From the NCBI GenBank assembly GCA_958510875.1, contig OY294070.1, positions 114,060,703 through 114,124,702 on the forward strand: 64,000 nucleotides of DNA, written 5' to 3'. The stretch's first letter is position 1. Each line of letters begins with the position of its first letter. Below the pieces are notes generated by a model. It did no database searches. It saw only the letters and a program-made list of their open reading frames with translations, and had not been told where the DNA came from. Shown here piece by piece: positions 52,101-61,560 of this stretch. Made by a program: the position numbers and the translations under genes. This DNA is from Endomychus coccineus. Lineage: Eukaryota > Arthropoda > Insecta > Coleoptera > Endomychidae.

Positions 52101-55100
52101 CAGAATGTGAATTGTGGTAGGTATGCTTTATCAGCTCGTTCTGAATATACAGTGGAAAGGAAATTTCCAGAAACGATGTATTAAATCTGTTTCGGAGATT
52201 ATTCTGAATACGGGGGTAGTCATCACGGTAAATATTGAGACACAAAATCTGAAATGTGGTAGGTATGCTTTATTAGCTCGTTCTGAATATACAGTGGAAA
52301 GAAAATGTCCAGAAACGATGTATTAACTCTGTTTTGGAGATTATTTTGCATACGGGGGTAGTTTTCTTTGAGAGTATTGAGATACAAAATCTGAAATGTG
52401 GTAGGTATGCTTTCCAATCTCATTCTAAACTTACAGCGAGAAGGAAATTTCCAGAAACGATATATTAACTCTGTCTTGGAGATTATTTTGAATACGGAGG
52501 TAGTTATCAGGGTAAATATTGAGATACAAAATCTGAAATCGGGTAGGTATGGTTTTTCAACTCGTTTTGAATATATAGTGGAAAGGAAATTTTCAGAAAA
52601 AATGTATTAACTCTGTTTTGGAAAGTATTTAGAATACGCTTAAATTGAATTTAGAATTCGATAAAGATTAATCCAAATCATTTGATTTACCATGCATACA
52701 ATTTTTGATTTTGTAAATATAACGACGAGATAGGTTGAGATAAAATGGAGTTTCCAATGATTTCTGAGGAGTATTCAATAATTAATAGCTGATTAAGTTT
52801 TATATACTACTTTGATGTAATTTTTATTACAGAGCCACCACCGTGCCCGAGTAGGATAACGGGTAAGTTTCATCAATATCCCAAAAATTACATGATGACA
52901 ATTCAAGGGGTTGTTGATCTTACCTCCCACTAATATGAGTTCAACTAATATTCTTCACATTTGTAGATCAAAGGGAAGTTTGCATATTTTGGGTTAAGAT
53001 AAATACTTCAGGACATATGTTCATGCGGACAACTGCCCCAAGATGTGGTTTGAAAGGGAAAACTAATTTTCAGTGCTCATCCATTGACTCGTTACCTTTG
53101 ACTATCCCTATTTATGAGCCGTTTTTGATATGGCGAAGCTTACATTCATTGAGTTCGCTAGCTTGTGAAAGTAGTATAGACATATGCATAACCCAAATTG
53201 GAACCTAATAGTCCTAGTGTAGCGCTAGAACTTATTTGTAATCCAAGTATTACCTCTCAGAAAGGCTGTTATAGCTTTTAATATGAATATGTTTTGAAGT
53301 TATTAAGATTCCTATGAATCGACCAGTAATACTGCAGTTAATGGTTCACGACAGCTATTTTGCTCTCTCGAGCTCATCAGAGGCACGAGTAATCAACCCA
53401 TATACATGATGTAATCCTTTGATTGTATTCTGACACTTTTTAGTGCAAATCAATTAGTACAAACTCCGAACAGGGATCGATTTCGCGCTCGATCACGCCG
53501 ATGATTGATAGATAATATTTGGAATTAAAGAAGGATGCCTCTCTTTCTGGTAACCTGGGTAACCATAACGATAACTGATACTCTATCATATTCCCTAAGT
53601 GATCTCCGATAAGCGGAATTAGAAATGGTTACTATAACTAGAAGGGCTGGAGAGAACATATATTAACAAAATAAACATTGACGGGTGGAGCGTGATCTGA
53701 AGGTTGAATAACCACATTATGTTATATCGCCGATTCAGAGGTTGGAGTCAATATAACAGTTGTCCTTTGGCAATCAAAATGCACTCACCCTGTTGGTCTG
53801 ATATCACGATTCCCTCTCGAATCCCTTGTAGAAATATAGTACAGACAATTTACGCGCTCGAGTTATACGTTAGATTTTATGGATGTTATGGAATTGTCAC
53901 AAAATGATTTTAAAGGTACAAACATTTTCTGCGGAACGCGAAAGACGCGAACAAGTCCAGCGCTACTTCAGCCCTAGGAAACACAAATATCACGTTTAAT
54001 TTTGCTACATAACTGAGTTCTAACTATGAGCCAATTCAATGCTCCAAACTACCCTACGCAAGCTACCTACAGCTACGCGTTTCTTTCTTTCACAATACTC
54101 AAAGCAAAATTTATTGTAGGTTGAATTTAAATAATTTCTTTGCTGATTTATATGAACACAAATTGATAAATTAATTTAATCTCTATAAATATCTTGAATT
54201 TGAATTGTTTAGATCTTGATAGACATGATATTGATTGATTTAAAAAAATATGATTTTTGGAACAAAAATTAACCTGGATTAAGATTCTACATGACTTGAC
54301 TGGGAAATTACTTCATTACTTTATAGAGAGATTATCTCAACAACAATAAAAATTAAAAGTATTTTAATTATTTTGAGTGTGGAATCTAAGTAAAATATAT
54401 GACTTGCATTAATGCAACAGTGGGTCATCCCTTCGAACATAAAGTTGGCTGGACGTACTGAACGAGTAGGTGGTGAAGATTGCCTTTTTTTCTCAAAGTC
54501 ATTAGTTTTTATGAAACCATTGAGGCTGGGGCCACTCCACGCGCAAGCTTAGAAAATATGTCTGATTTAGAATACCGGGAGCAAAGCCCGCCCATACTTC
54601 ATAAAAACAACCTATATGAATCTTACTAGGCAAAAGAATCGTAAGTGACGACTCTTCTGAACTCCACGTGGATTTCCCATGACTCAGGGTAAAAAGGTAT
54701 CATTGCCTCGTACTGTGCTACGCTTGCTGAGAATGGTTCATGGCTGGCCTAGAAGTCGGTGTCCCGGAAAGAGGGTTCAGTTGCTAGGCCTGTCTGGTAT
54801 ATAGTGTACAAGATAATAGTTTATAAAACTTCAATTCGAATTGAATTGGATTATTTGAAGGAATCTGAAGTAATAATCCATCGGATTATTATAACACAAC
54901 CTGATGGCATGCATTTCTGCTTGTAAAAAAGTTGCATCAGCATCAAAACTAACAAATAATCCAGTCACCGGATTGCATTGATTGGAAATTAAGTTTCGGG
55001 TAGATGGCATTAGATGCTCTGGTCCCTCTATAATTTCTCTCTCAATGCGTTATTCATACCTTGGCGGAGATATCAACCGGTATCACCGTAACGTACTGAA

Positions 55101-58100
55101 TGATTTTGAGAGAACGCAACGGCTACCCACGACAATCAGCTGCAATTAGCAGTATTACTGATCGATTGAGAGGAATATAGGCTTTTTTGGTTGATGTGTA
55201 ACAAGTAATTTCATTATTTTTTTTTGTTACAGAACCGTGTGCATGCGGTAAGTTCCATCTCTTTATTTCGAAGTTAGCTATGGAATATTTCCATAATCCA
55301 AAGATAGAAGAATGATATCATGTGGTTGAAGAGAAGAAAATCGAAACGTGGAATTATTGTTCTAATGTGAATAGAAGTATCAACCACAGCACGTCACTAC
55401 TTCAATTGTTAGCGATAAATTATGACAGTGCTCACACATATTTTCTAATAAAACATCAAAATCTTAGCTCATCGTTATCAGCCTTTCCCGACACATATAA
55501 GTCCAGATCTCTTCTCGTGTATGCATCCATTATATTGTCTCCTTAGAAACGTTACAACTCAAGTGGTCATATCTTTCCAATATCAAAGCATGTCCTTCGA
55601 TCATTCTAGTATATTGACGGATCAACTTGTAGCATTCAGCGTAGTTGGGGGCACTTATGTTTGCTGAACAAGAAAACCTGTTTGTTGCTCTTCCTGTTTG
55701 ATGAAAATTGATACTTGCCTCACATCTGGAATATTGTCTCAGTGGGATGCCTCCTGCTTCAGCTTCAATTTCCTGATGTCAGTTTCAGTTGAGACAACTT
55801 CTAACTGATGAAACGTACCATGAGTTCTAATCATGTTGATACTTGATGATACAGTTCATAATATTTTGTTGACTATTCTATGAAGTTCACTCAGATATAC
55901 ATTTCTCAAGCGCTTCCTCTGTAGCAATCCACAGTATGAATATAACAATCAATTGAAGTTGCGGTATTATCATGTCTTCATAGCTCGAATAATGAAAACG
56001 TCGCTGAGAATATTTGTGACGAACATTTTTAGAACCGTTGGCAATGCCTAGTCTAGACAGTTGCATCTTGACATATCTCCAATCCTCACCTTAAATGTGT
56101 GATTTCATGTCCAAAACTGAATGTGAACGGTTCAGAAAGTTCTTATTATCTTCCATACCTACATCATTCCCAGGATAATCTTAAATCTTTGCACTTCATT
56201 CAAGAACCTTTCTCTTAAATATCTCAGTTCATTATTACAAGAAAACTGTTTCAGCTTTGCCAGGTGGCTTATTTTGTTACAAAATTTCATTATTTCTTCC
56301 CGAAAATGGTGCATTCGAAATCCTTGAAATAGTTGCTGATGATATTCTTTCATTTCATCCGAATTTCTCTTCAGCTAGAAATATTTTGTTCTTCATGGAA
56401 CAGATTGTGATTAGACATTTCCCAAAACCTCAGTTTGAACACTCTTTATTCAGCAATATGGTAAACATGTACTGTCGAATTGTCATGGTGAGGGAACATA
56501 TTTTAATTTGGTAGTTCCAAGAGTTTTCCCCATTAGTGCTGCAATATTCGATAATTATAAGTGTCCAACCCAGAATATACTGTTAAGAATTATTATATAA
56601 ACTCTTATGATTTATTTTGCCCCACGTTGTGGTGACAATTGATATAAAAACTCTTTACTGAGTTTTATTCTTTAATTATGATTTGAATTAATTTGAATAT
56701 TGATTTGAATATTTCAATGTTTTGAATTCTACCGGCTAGCTTTTATTTGTATTTTAAATCTTATGTTTGTTTTGATTTGAATAATGAGCTTTTACCTTTT
56801 TATTTTATATTTATGGAAATAAATGACTATGACTCTATTTTTATCTCAGGTATCAATTTTAACAATTTTATGTTCAAATAGATCTATGATCTAACCTCAA
56901 AATTATTTACTATTAATATTTGTTTACAAAGTTATAATCTACAATCTTTCTTTCAGATTTACAGACAGATCATAATACAATGGAGAAATAATAAATAAAC
57001 TTACGTTTAGTTTATATCCAAGAATATATTTTAAAATGTAGGCAATGTTCACTTCGCTTGATCTTCTTATTAATTTGATAATTCACTTTAACCGTAGGTA
57101 CACAATTTCTTTGATATACACAAATCACAGGTAAACAATGTGGTTACTTCTTTAGAAATCAGGAACTGTTGATAATTGTTAACTTGTCTTATTCTTTTTC
57201 AAAAGACATAAAACCTTAAATGATGTATTGGAACGTTGTCGAAGACTAACTATTATACGATGCTACTTGTGAATTATGGTTATAATAACTTTTAAAAACT
57301 TTGTTCGAAGACTGGGAATACTACTTGACTTGTATTAATTACTTATTTGCTTCGGTTACTTCCAACCTTACGAAGCTACTGGAACACTTGGGTTCACCGA
57401 TGTTTATCCAATAATCTAAGGTTATGGAAATTTTATGATTAGCTTGAGTACCTTGACTCTTCAGATGTTGATGGCTAACTGATTTGGCTTGTCTTCAGAT
57501 GCCGTTTATAGGCCTTCAAAACCGACGCTAAGTATTTTCAAAATCAACCAATGAGGTGCTTAGTTTACCTATCAAGAATGCTTTGTTGAATGTTGCAAAG
57601 CTGACAGAACTATTACATTGTTACTAGTCTGACGTCTATAAAATCGCCTCGACCAATCAGAACTTAGTATTCTTTAAATTTTTATATATCGGAGATTTTC
57701 ATCTTATTTTAAATGATAATGATTCCTTCTTTTCAAATTCATATTGCCTACATTTTTCCACACACTCTGGTATAAGATAACCTATGATTAGGTTATTATT
57801 AATATGATTATTCCTATAATTATTATAAATTTAACAGTTGTCATTATTAAAAACTAATACATAATATAATATATCAATAACATTTCTTTAACATTATATA
57901 ATTCAAATTCACTAATCCTAACTTATATCTACAACATTTTTCAATAGTTTGTGCTATCTCATGATAGTTTTTGTAATCATTTTAATTATGATTTCTGCCT
58001 TCGTAACACTGTACGTTTATTCACTTTCACTGAAGTTCCTGTTTTACACTTTTATTCTAATTACATTGTTGTTTATTATGTTTTACATTATTCATTATAT

Positions 58101-60006
58101 TATACTAACTATTATTTAACTTTTAACATTGTATTTTAATTCCATATAATATCTTTTTATTAATCTTTTCTGATTTTCAATGTTCGGTAAGTTCTAATTT
58201 TATCATTTTATTGTTTAGGAAATGAAATCATAACAATACATATATCAACATGTTGTGATATCGACATTATATTTCGGTTGCAGATGAAATCACGTTTATG
58301 CGACATCTAATCGAAACTAACAGAAGGCTAGGTTACAGATATGATCATTTAATCAGAATTATCTCTTCTTCAATGAAAGTTGTCGATGAAATTATCATGG
58401 GATTGGTATATCATATTGAGGTAAGTGGTAGCAATTTCTTTCCTTCCTTTTGTTCTGCTTGTATGTGTATATCTATGGACAAGATTTAAGGAGAATAGTG
58501 ACAAAATTAGAGGTTCGCTCGTATGTGAGATATGTCAGTCTTGGTCTTGATTGGCAAATATACATTCTTTCAAGTAGTATTTTCATTGGGACAATACATA
58601 ACAATCAATCTCAACCGTTGAGATTCAATTTATTTCCGATCATGAATATTGACATTAATTCATGGAAAACACGTTGCTAATGAAATGGATAAAAAACGGT
58701 AAGAAATGTTCTTTAATTCCCATAAGTCATTATTATTCTATCACAGAACCTCATTCGACATTGTTCCGTGGTTGACAACTCTTCAGTATAAAATCTACTT
58801 TGTAGTCTAATACTTCCAGTGACTCATTCCCAATAAATCCGTCAATCAAAATTGACGTAGCACAAGACCCGGTCCAACAAACCTGAGACACCTACCGAGG
58901 TGGTTTCTGGAGGAAGCCAGTATTGCATATTGTTCTAGGATGTGAGAGGCAGTTTCGTGAGCATTTTAGCATCTACTACAACGTCGGTCACCAACACCAA
59001 TGCGCAGTAAGTGCAGATGTCTGTTTAGAGGACAGTGGCCTGTAAGAAGTCCAATCACCAGTTTTATGCTTCATCTGCTCATGAGAACAAGAGTTTTCTT
59101 GGATTTGGCCGAAAACTCTGAAATGTAAAGCTTCACCTGCCTCATACGAGCGATTCACTCCGAGAGCCACCGCGCAAAGCTCGATGGCAGATGGTTTCGA
59201 GGATTTTTTTAGATAGCAACTTTGTTTGAATTTGTCATAGTTGGAAAAAGCATTTTTTCTCATTCCAACGACGAAAACATATGATCGTTTTTTCCAAAAC
59301 AGATATAAAAAATAGATGTTGGTTCATCCATGAATTTGAATTGATATTTAGTTTTTCCATCATCACTTTGTAAATGTACTCTATAATGATTAAAATCTCT
59401 TATTATTATTTCTCGGGCTGAGCGTCTACACCATGTTATGGACTGAAGCTGATTACCGTTACCATTGTCCACTGCAATTGAAACATTCAACGAATTGTCG
59501 TAATCAGTTTTTATTCTTTGTTTGCCTAATTTTGGGACGAGTTTCTATGCTGCCTACACTACTGAATCTATGCACAGTTTATGAAGCTTGGAAACAAGTT
59601 CGTGCATCCTTTAAATGTGTGAACTACAAACAAAGAAGTTATGATAAGATCGTTGTAACCGATTTGTTTAATATTATATCATTGTAAAGGTTTCCAATTT
59701 AGTGCAATTCAATATTCTACTTATAATATGTTCTTAATTCATGGAGACGCAGATGATCTTGTGATTTTTGAACTCAATAATACTCACTATTATTCAAGAA
59801 ATATTGGGCTACTTTTCATACTTGTAAGTTGTGTGTAGAGGAAAATAATAACCTGCAGCAAATGGTTTGGTAAAAATTGATATTTTTTTCAGCATCCCGA
59901 ACATAGTGAACCAATGGATATGCTACACGTGACTAATGAACTTTCTGAGTTCATGTTTAGAGTGTTTCCCAAACCTTTAGGAAAAAAGAACGATATTCCG
60001 AAATGA
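34132..60006 (+). CDS. gene B: secreted micro-exon protein, 156 residues
   Basis: Exons: 34132-34198, 37944-37967, 44376-44399, 48916-48945, 51863-51892, 52833-52862, 55233-55247, 58284-58420, 59893-60006. All introns are GT-AG with GTAAGT or GTATGT donors. Junctions 1-7 are phase 1, the eighth phase 0, and the 471-nt sum is open to TGA. Residues 1-17 are a signal peptide (MKVILVVFALLVASSEA, likely cut before RC). Residues 18-30 are basic. Residues 31-73 are a Pro/Ser/Thr-rich linker of repeated E-P-P-P-type modules, one per exon. Cysteines are at 19, 55, 56, 63, 71 and 73. Residues 74-156 form a Cys-free helical part ending in a Lys-rich tail. The mature protein should be extracellular. I do not recognise the family. 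Secreted effector, reproductive or cuticle-type roles are all possible. Further small exons in the long introns cannot be excluded. Confidence 0.85.
34448..34545. repeat. repeat flanking gene B exon 1, downstream copy
   Basis: Partner of 33371-33470; lies in intron 1. Confidence 0.6.
34541..35945 (+). mobile_element. mariner-type transposon with long TIRs
   Basis: The ends carry inverted AACTACCACTTATT / AACTAACACTTATT sequences with GAGGTCAAAATA and ATCGAC following. Similarity between arms extends inward for about 300-450 bp: AAAGGGGTGAGGGTG, GCGGAATACG and AGAATATCAGTTAT recur inverted. Same architecture as the 19.8-22.0 kb element. Located in gene B intron 1. Confidence 0.7.
35143..35616 (+). 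pseudogene. internally deleted mariner-type transposase
   Basis: Begins MDFPFDEQVDILLVLGFR, jumps by deletion from near 35255 to LNLRRNMFFMHDGAPPHSAR (a QDGAPAH-like block with its Asp), then REYLDEQFAG, IQWPSRSPDLNLCDFLL (third acidic block) and ENNVV..FLRQIDLRIDECGGHIEHL. The region with the first catalytic Asp is missing. Inactive. Confidence 0.75.
36026..37386. mobile_element. hairpin element with mariner-like outer ends
   Basis: A near-perfect inverted repeat runs from AGTCTAGGAGCCAGAGC at 36046 to its complement near 37215. The arms are over 500 bp around a centre near 36640-36680. Outside it, TATCGGGTGTCC at about 36032 and GGAACACCCGATAT at about 37371 form a second pair of inverted ends of mariner type. 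No transposase. Intron 1 of gene B. Confidence 0.8.
37944..37967 (+). CDS. gene B micro-exon 2 (24 nt)
   Basis: Acceptor TTTTTTGCAG, donor GTAAGT. From phase 1 it reads RPKHKPVI, continuing the basic stretch after the signal peptide. Confidence 0.7.
38025..38260 (+). pseudogene. LINE endonuclease-RT linker fragment
   Basis: Frames give YVYESDDPTQCATEIS, IIRLGMETHI and a RAAASKLTAYHRWRDNP-like stretch. The same segment recurs at 46615-46830. This linker precedes reverse transcriptase in R1/Jockey-type LINEs. Confidence 0.6.
38321..40006 (-). mobile_element. LTR-like arm plus start of internal region, reverse orientation
   Basis: 38535-40006 is the inverted counterpart of 42929-44040. In minus sense it starts near TGCAATGAAATGCCCTCG (40006) and includes a tandem array and a polyadenylation-type CAATAAACTG region. 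After a candidate primer site TGGTGACCCC (38566-38575), an ATG at 38509 opens a 62-codon frame that could be the start of a Gag, but I cannot match it. Probably a truncated LTR retrotransposon; superfamily not determined. Confidence 0.6.
39095..39565. repeat. about 68-bp tandem array, 7 units
   Basis: Units centre on CAACACAAATAATAAATTAT. Two alternating versions (one with GGTTTTTGGTAA, the other with GGTTCTCGGGATTTG) make a higher-order period of about 136 bp. It lies within the reverse LTR-like arm and is matched by the inverted array at 43360-43670. Confidence 0.9.
40205..40795. mobile_element. hairpin MITE, arms about 165 bp
   Basis: Arms at about 40232-40395 and 40615-40790 are complementary (CTGCATAATGTTCT, AAGGGTTGAGC and GCTAGAT landmarks). 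The element is absent from the paralogous module at 49650, which gives the empty site. The loop contains a TTCGTGTTCAGCCACC phrase close to one in the 7.9-9.3 kb palindrome, suggesting a shared family. Confidence 0.75.
41509..42743 (+). mobile_element. degenerate mariner-like element, copy 1
   Basis: TIRs CAGGGTGCGGCAGAATG and, inverted, CAGAGTTCGGCAGAATG, flanked by TA (41507-41508 and 42744-42745). Transposase pieces: RTILAWSTQWWQLGSIEDK with GGRSTTV (helix-turn-helix side) near 41770-41850, HCFQQDGAISHMARMSMDIL near 42290 (second Asp block), RESFPNK near 42350. Multiple frameshifts; not functional. Confidence 0.85.
42929..44202 (+). mobile_element. LTR-like insertion, forward orientation
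   Basis: Begins TGTAACG and ends GGTCACA, flanked by AAAG on both sides (42925-42928 and 44203-44206). The paralogous intron at about 51690 shows the empty site. Contains an inverted-sense tandem array (43360-43670), a CAATAAACTG polyadenylation-type region, and a candidate primer site TGGTGACCCC at 43999-44008, after which the last 160 bp of the unit is repeated in diverged form. Interpreted as a solo or rearranged LTR with leader. Confidence 0.65.
43360..43670. repeat. about 67-bp tandem array, 5 units
   Basis: Units centre on AATAATTTATTATTTG followed by GTTGAGGAAAA. Reverse complement of the 39.1-39.6 kb array, with fewer units. Confidence 0.9.
44207..44890. repeat. exon module with exon 3
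   Basis: Intron end, exon 3 and following intron, repeated around exons 4, 5 and 6. Diagnostic pieces: GAGATAGGTTGAGATA, AATAGCTGATTAAGTTT-type and TTATTACAG upstream; GTTTCATCAATATTC, AAACAATCAAAGAGAAG, and (here and at 53090-53400) GTCCTAGTGTAGC and CAGTAATACTGCAGT downstream. Confidence 0.85.
44376..44399 (+). CDS. gene B micro-exon 3 (24 nt)
   Basis: Acceptor TTATTACAG, donor GTATGT. From phase 1 reads QPPPPTTT. Six nt shorter than the related exons 4-6. Confidence 0.75.
45545..45800 (-). pseudogene. Cys-rich tail fragment of a transposon-type protein
   Basis: One minus-strand frame gives CECKYG, then GRCRCRNVGITCMS, then an acidic EDEEVDEDIGEEPEF run. Short CxCxxxG clusters followed by an acidic tail occur at the end of a common class of insect transposon-associated proteins. 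The upstream part of the protein is not convincingly readable. Intron 3 of gene B. Confidence 0.35.
46225..46830 (+). pseudogene. LINE endonuclease end and linker
   Basis: Frames give LTYSSLTIQIPVK / FLTNNPDPCEVKV, LENSDHSLIT (SDH endonuclease end), SADWDGLRTFFSESIWRSIC, SDNATQCATEISDISRLGM and SKLTAYGRWRGNP. The last part matches 38025-38260. No reverse transcriptase follows. Confidence 0.65.
46850..48690. other. intronic DNA, no feature recognised
   Basis: AT-rich. Short ORFs only. The last 150 bp resembles the sequence after the two mariner copies, so part of the intron module is present without the mariner. Confidence 0.4.
48690..49260. repeat. exon module with exon 4
   Basis: Same flanking intron pieces as around exons 3, 5 and 6 (GAGATAGGTTGAGATAAAAT, CTGATTAAGTTTGATATA, GTTTCATCAATATTC, AAACAATCAAAGAGAAG). 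Confidence 0.85.
48916..48945 (+). CDS. gene B micro-exon 4 (30 nt)
   Basis: Acceptor CAATTACAG, donor GTAAGT. From phase 1 reads ESSPWRSSST. Differs from exons 5 and 6 at most codons although the surrounding introns are alike. Confidence 0.75.
49590..51690. repeat. gene B intron module, copy before exon 5
   Basis: Paralogue of 40138-42928, including the degenerate mariner and the GAGAACGA-type stretch, but lacking the hairpin MITE and the LTR-like insertion. Confidence 0.85.
50381..51505 (+). mobile_element. degenerate mariner-like element, copy 2
   Basis: TIRs CAGGGTTAGGCAAAA and, inverted, CAGAGTTCGGCAAAATG, TA on both sides (50379-50380 and 51506-51507). Contains RTVLVMSYKWRPLGSIVDKK and GGRSTT-type pieces with SGRSTTACGE, and further decayed segments matching copy 1. 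It moved with the intron module rather than by a new insertion. Confidence 0.85.
51690..52010. repeat. exon module with exon 5
   Basis: Flanking intron as in the other modules. The downstream part is cut short by the 142-bp tandem array. Confidence 0.85.
51863..51892 (+). CDS. gene B micro-exon 5 (30 nt)
   Basis: Acceptor TTATTACAG, donor GTAAGT. From phase 1 reads EPPPRPCCIM, including two adjacent cysteines. Confidence 0.75.
52013..52636. repeat. about 142-bp tandem array, 4-5 units
   Basis: Units repeat GAAATTTCCAGAAACGAT, ACGGGGGTAGT, AAATCTGAAATGTGGTAGG and TCTGAATATACAGTGGAAAG, at spacings of about 140-143 bp. It lies wholly in intron 5 between two exon modules. Confidence 0.9.
52636..53400. 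repeat. exon module with exon 6
   Basis: Closest to the exon 3 module: both continue past the exon through GTCCTAGTGTAGC and CAGTAATACTGCAGT to CTCTCGAGCTCA. Confidence 0.85.
52833..52862 (+). CDS. gene B micro-exon 6 (30 nt)
   Basis: Acceptor TTATTACAG, donor GTAAGT. From phase 1 reads EPPPCPSRIT. Confidence 0.75.
53400..55230. other. intron 6 remainder, no feature recognised
   Basis: AT-rich with a more balanced patch at 54420-54800 that has no readable protein motif. It may be old transposon DNA. Confidence 0.4.
55233..55247 (+). CDS. gene B micro-exon 7 (15 nt)
   Basis: A T-run and GTTACAG acceptor, donor GTAAGT. From phase 1 reads EPCAC. It is the shortest exon; its phase and length are both required for the downstream frame. 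Confidence 0.7.
55260..58280. other. intron 7, no feature recognised
   Basis: Strongly AT-rich, especially 56560-58200. No transposon or exon signature was identified. Confidence 0.4.
58284..58420 (+). CDS. gene B C-terminal domain exon (137 nt)
   Basis: Acceptor CGGTTGCAG, donor GTAAGT; phase 1 in, phase 0 out, as in gene A exon e. Encodes 46 residues: a charged helix (RHLIETNRRLGYRYDHLIR) followed by an aliphatic helix (SSMKVVDEIIMGLVYHIE). Confidence 0.85.
58840..59490 (-). pseudogene. LINE remnant (RNase H side)
   Basis: A minus-strand frame near 59060-58985 reads LLTGHCPLNRHLHLLRIG, the LTGHxPLxxHLxxLGI block that follows RNase H in R1/I-type LINEs. Upstream ORFs on the same strand add no clear domain. 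Intron 8 of gene B. Confidence 0.5.
59893..60006 (+). CDS. gene B last exon (114 nt)
   Basis: Acceptor TTTTTTTCAG, then 37 codons and TGA. Begins HPEHSEPMDMLHVTNELSEF, parallel to gene A, and adds a basic tail (PKPLGKKNDIPK) that gene A lacks. No AATAAA was seen in the next 200 bp. Confidence 0.85.
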   Translation, partial: HPEHSEPMDMLHVTNELSEFMFRVFPKPLGKKNDIPK

Positions 60007-60439
60007 ATTGTAGTCTATTTATTAGCTAATATATTCTGAACAATACGTCAGCACGGTTTTTATCTTATTGCTAATCACCTCAAAGATATGGGGAGCGACA
60101 GTTTTTTGTATTTAGTGGCCAGTTCAAGAGCACAACAGGTCACATTACTATGCAAATTATTGGCTTTGTATATGAGGCTTAAATGGACTTAAGATATGGG
60201 TTCGTTTCAAATAATTGTTAATTGCTTGGTTTGAAAAAATCATTAGCCACATTCAATCTGTGAGGTCAAGCGTAATTGATGAAGTATTGAAATTAGTCCT
60301 CCACTACACAGACTCTTGTTGGCAGGTCGGTTAGGTTAGCTAGAGTTAGATTAGGCTAGGTTCAAGATAAAATTATGTTCCAAGTATAGCCAACACTTTC
60401 TTCTGACACTGACAATTATGAAAAGGTGGAGTTTTCATA

Positions 60440-61560
60440 TCCGGGTTCCCACCCTATAAATTACCAGGCGAAGACGGAATCCTTCCGGCTTATCTCCAAG
60501 AGGGTCAGGAAATTATCATCAAGCTATTGGTAAGCATTTTCCGAATTTTTGTAGCCATCGGCTTTATTCCAGAGCTATGGCGGACAGTGAAAGTAGTGTT
60601 TATTCAAAAGGAGTGTATTCCTGATTATACCCAAGCTCGGAAATTGCGGCTCATCAGTTTGGAAGAGGCAGAATTTTGCGCCCAAGCCTACGCAGATGAC
60701 TTTGTCGGCGTCACCTTTGGGTGGCACTTGGGAACATTGTGAGAGCTGCAAAACATTGCTCACCATAGTGGCCACCGCACTATCGGGTCCTGTAAGCCAA
60801 GGGGTCGGTGAAGTTTCAGTTGGCTTCAATGGGGCCCCCTTCCGCTGGAAAATCACTCCTAGGAGTATTCATAAGAGCTGGAGCTATGAACCTATATGCC
60901 ATAAGTTAAGGCGACTAGACCACTTAACTGAAACACACTACTCACGTGAAGTGATTGGGCGCGAGGACTACCTTTGAGTTAACTATAATAGAGATGAGGC
61001 AAGATAGCATAATATAAGATATCTTTCTCACTTCTCCCAAAATCGTCATCCGTCAATGAAACTCTCTACAGGTTCAAGATACGATCAGCTTGAGCTAAAG
61101 TGTACTTAAAAGGGCACAGAATCTCGATATAAGCGGCTCTAGGCACATACTGTACAATTTTTCAGGCTGAGGTCTATACAATTTTCAATGGCACCTAGGA
61201 AAATCTATGAAGAAACTATATAAACAGGCACATAAATATCTGTTCTGACAGCCGATCGGCTCTGGAAGCTCTTAAGTCACCTAGAGTCACACCAAGACTA
61301 ATCAAAAAATGGAGAGATGCACTGATTCAACTAGCCAGGAAAAACAAAGTTCATCTCATATAGGTCCCAGAACACAGTAGAGTCGAAGGTAATGTAATGG
61401 CCAACACCTTGGTGAGGTAGATGTCGTCTACAGACATCTAATTAACTGTAGCCTAAGGTCGCCTTTTGTAACGCGTGGGGCCTCAACTTTCAGCTTGCTC
61501 CTAGGCTCTGACAGAAGATACTTTTTCTAAACTCAAGGGATCTTAGGGAGTATCAACAAA
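60440..61560 (+). pseudogene. R1-like LINE with internal deletion
   Basis: Starts at the reverse transcriptase: GEDGILPAYLQEG, VAIGFIPELWRTVKVVFI and DYTQARKLRLISL near 60470-60660. It then jumps directly to CAQAYADDFVGVT (YADD) near 60690, so fingers and palm between are deleted. RNase H pieces follow near 61250-61430 (SRSALEALKSPRVTPRLIKK and VPEHSRVEGNVMANTL). Many stops. Confidence 0.8.

Noticed and set aside
56159..56514. Overlapping ORFs on both strands in intron 7
   Set aside because: No motif, no splice-site support, and similar openness on both strands suggests chance.
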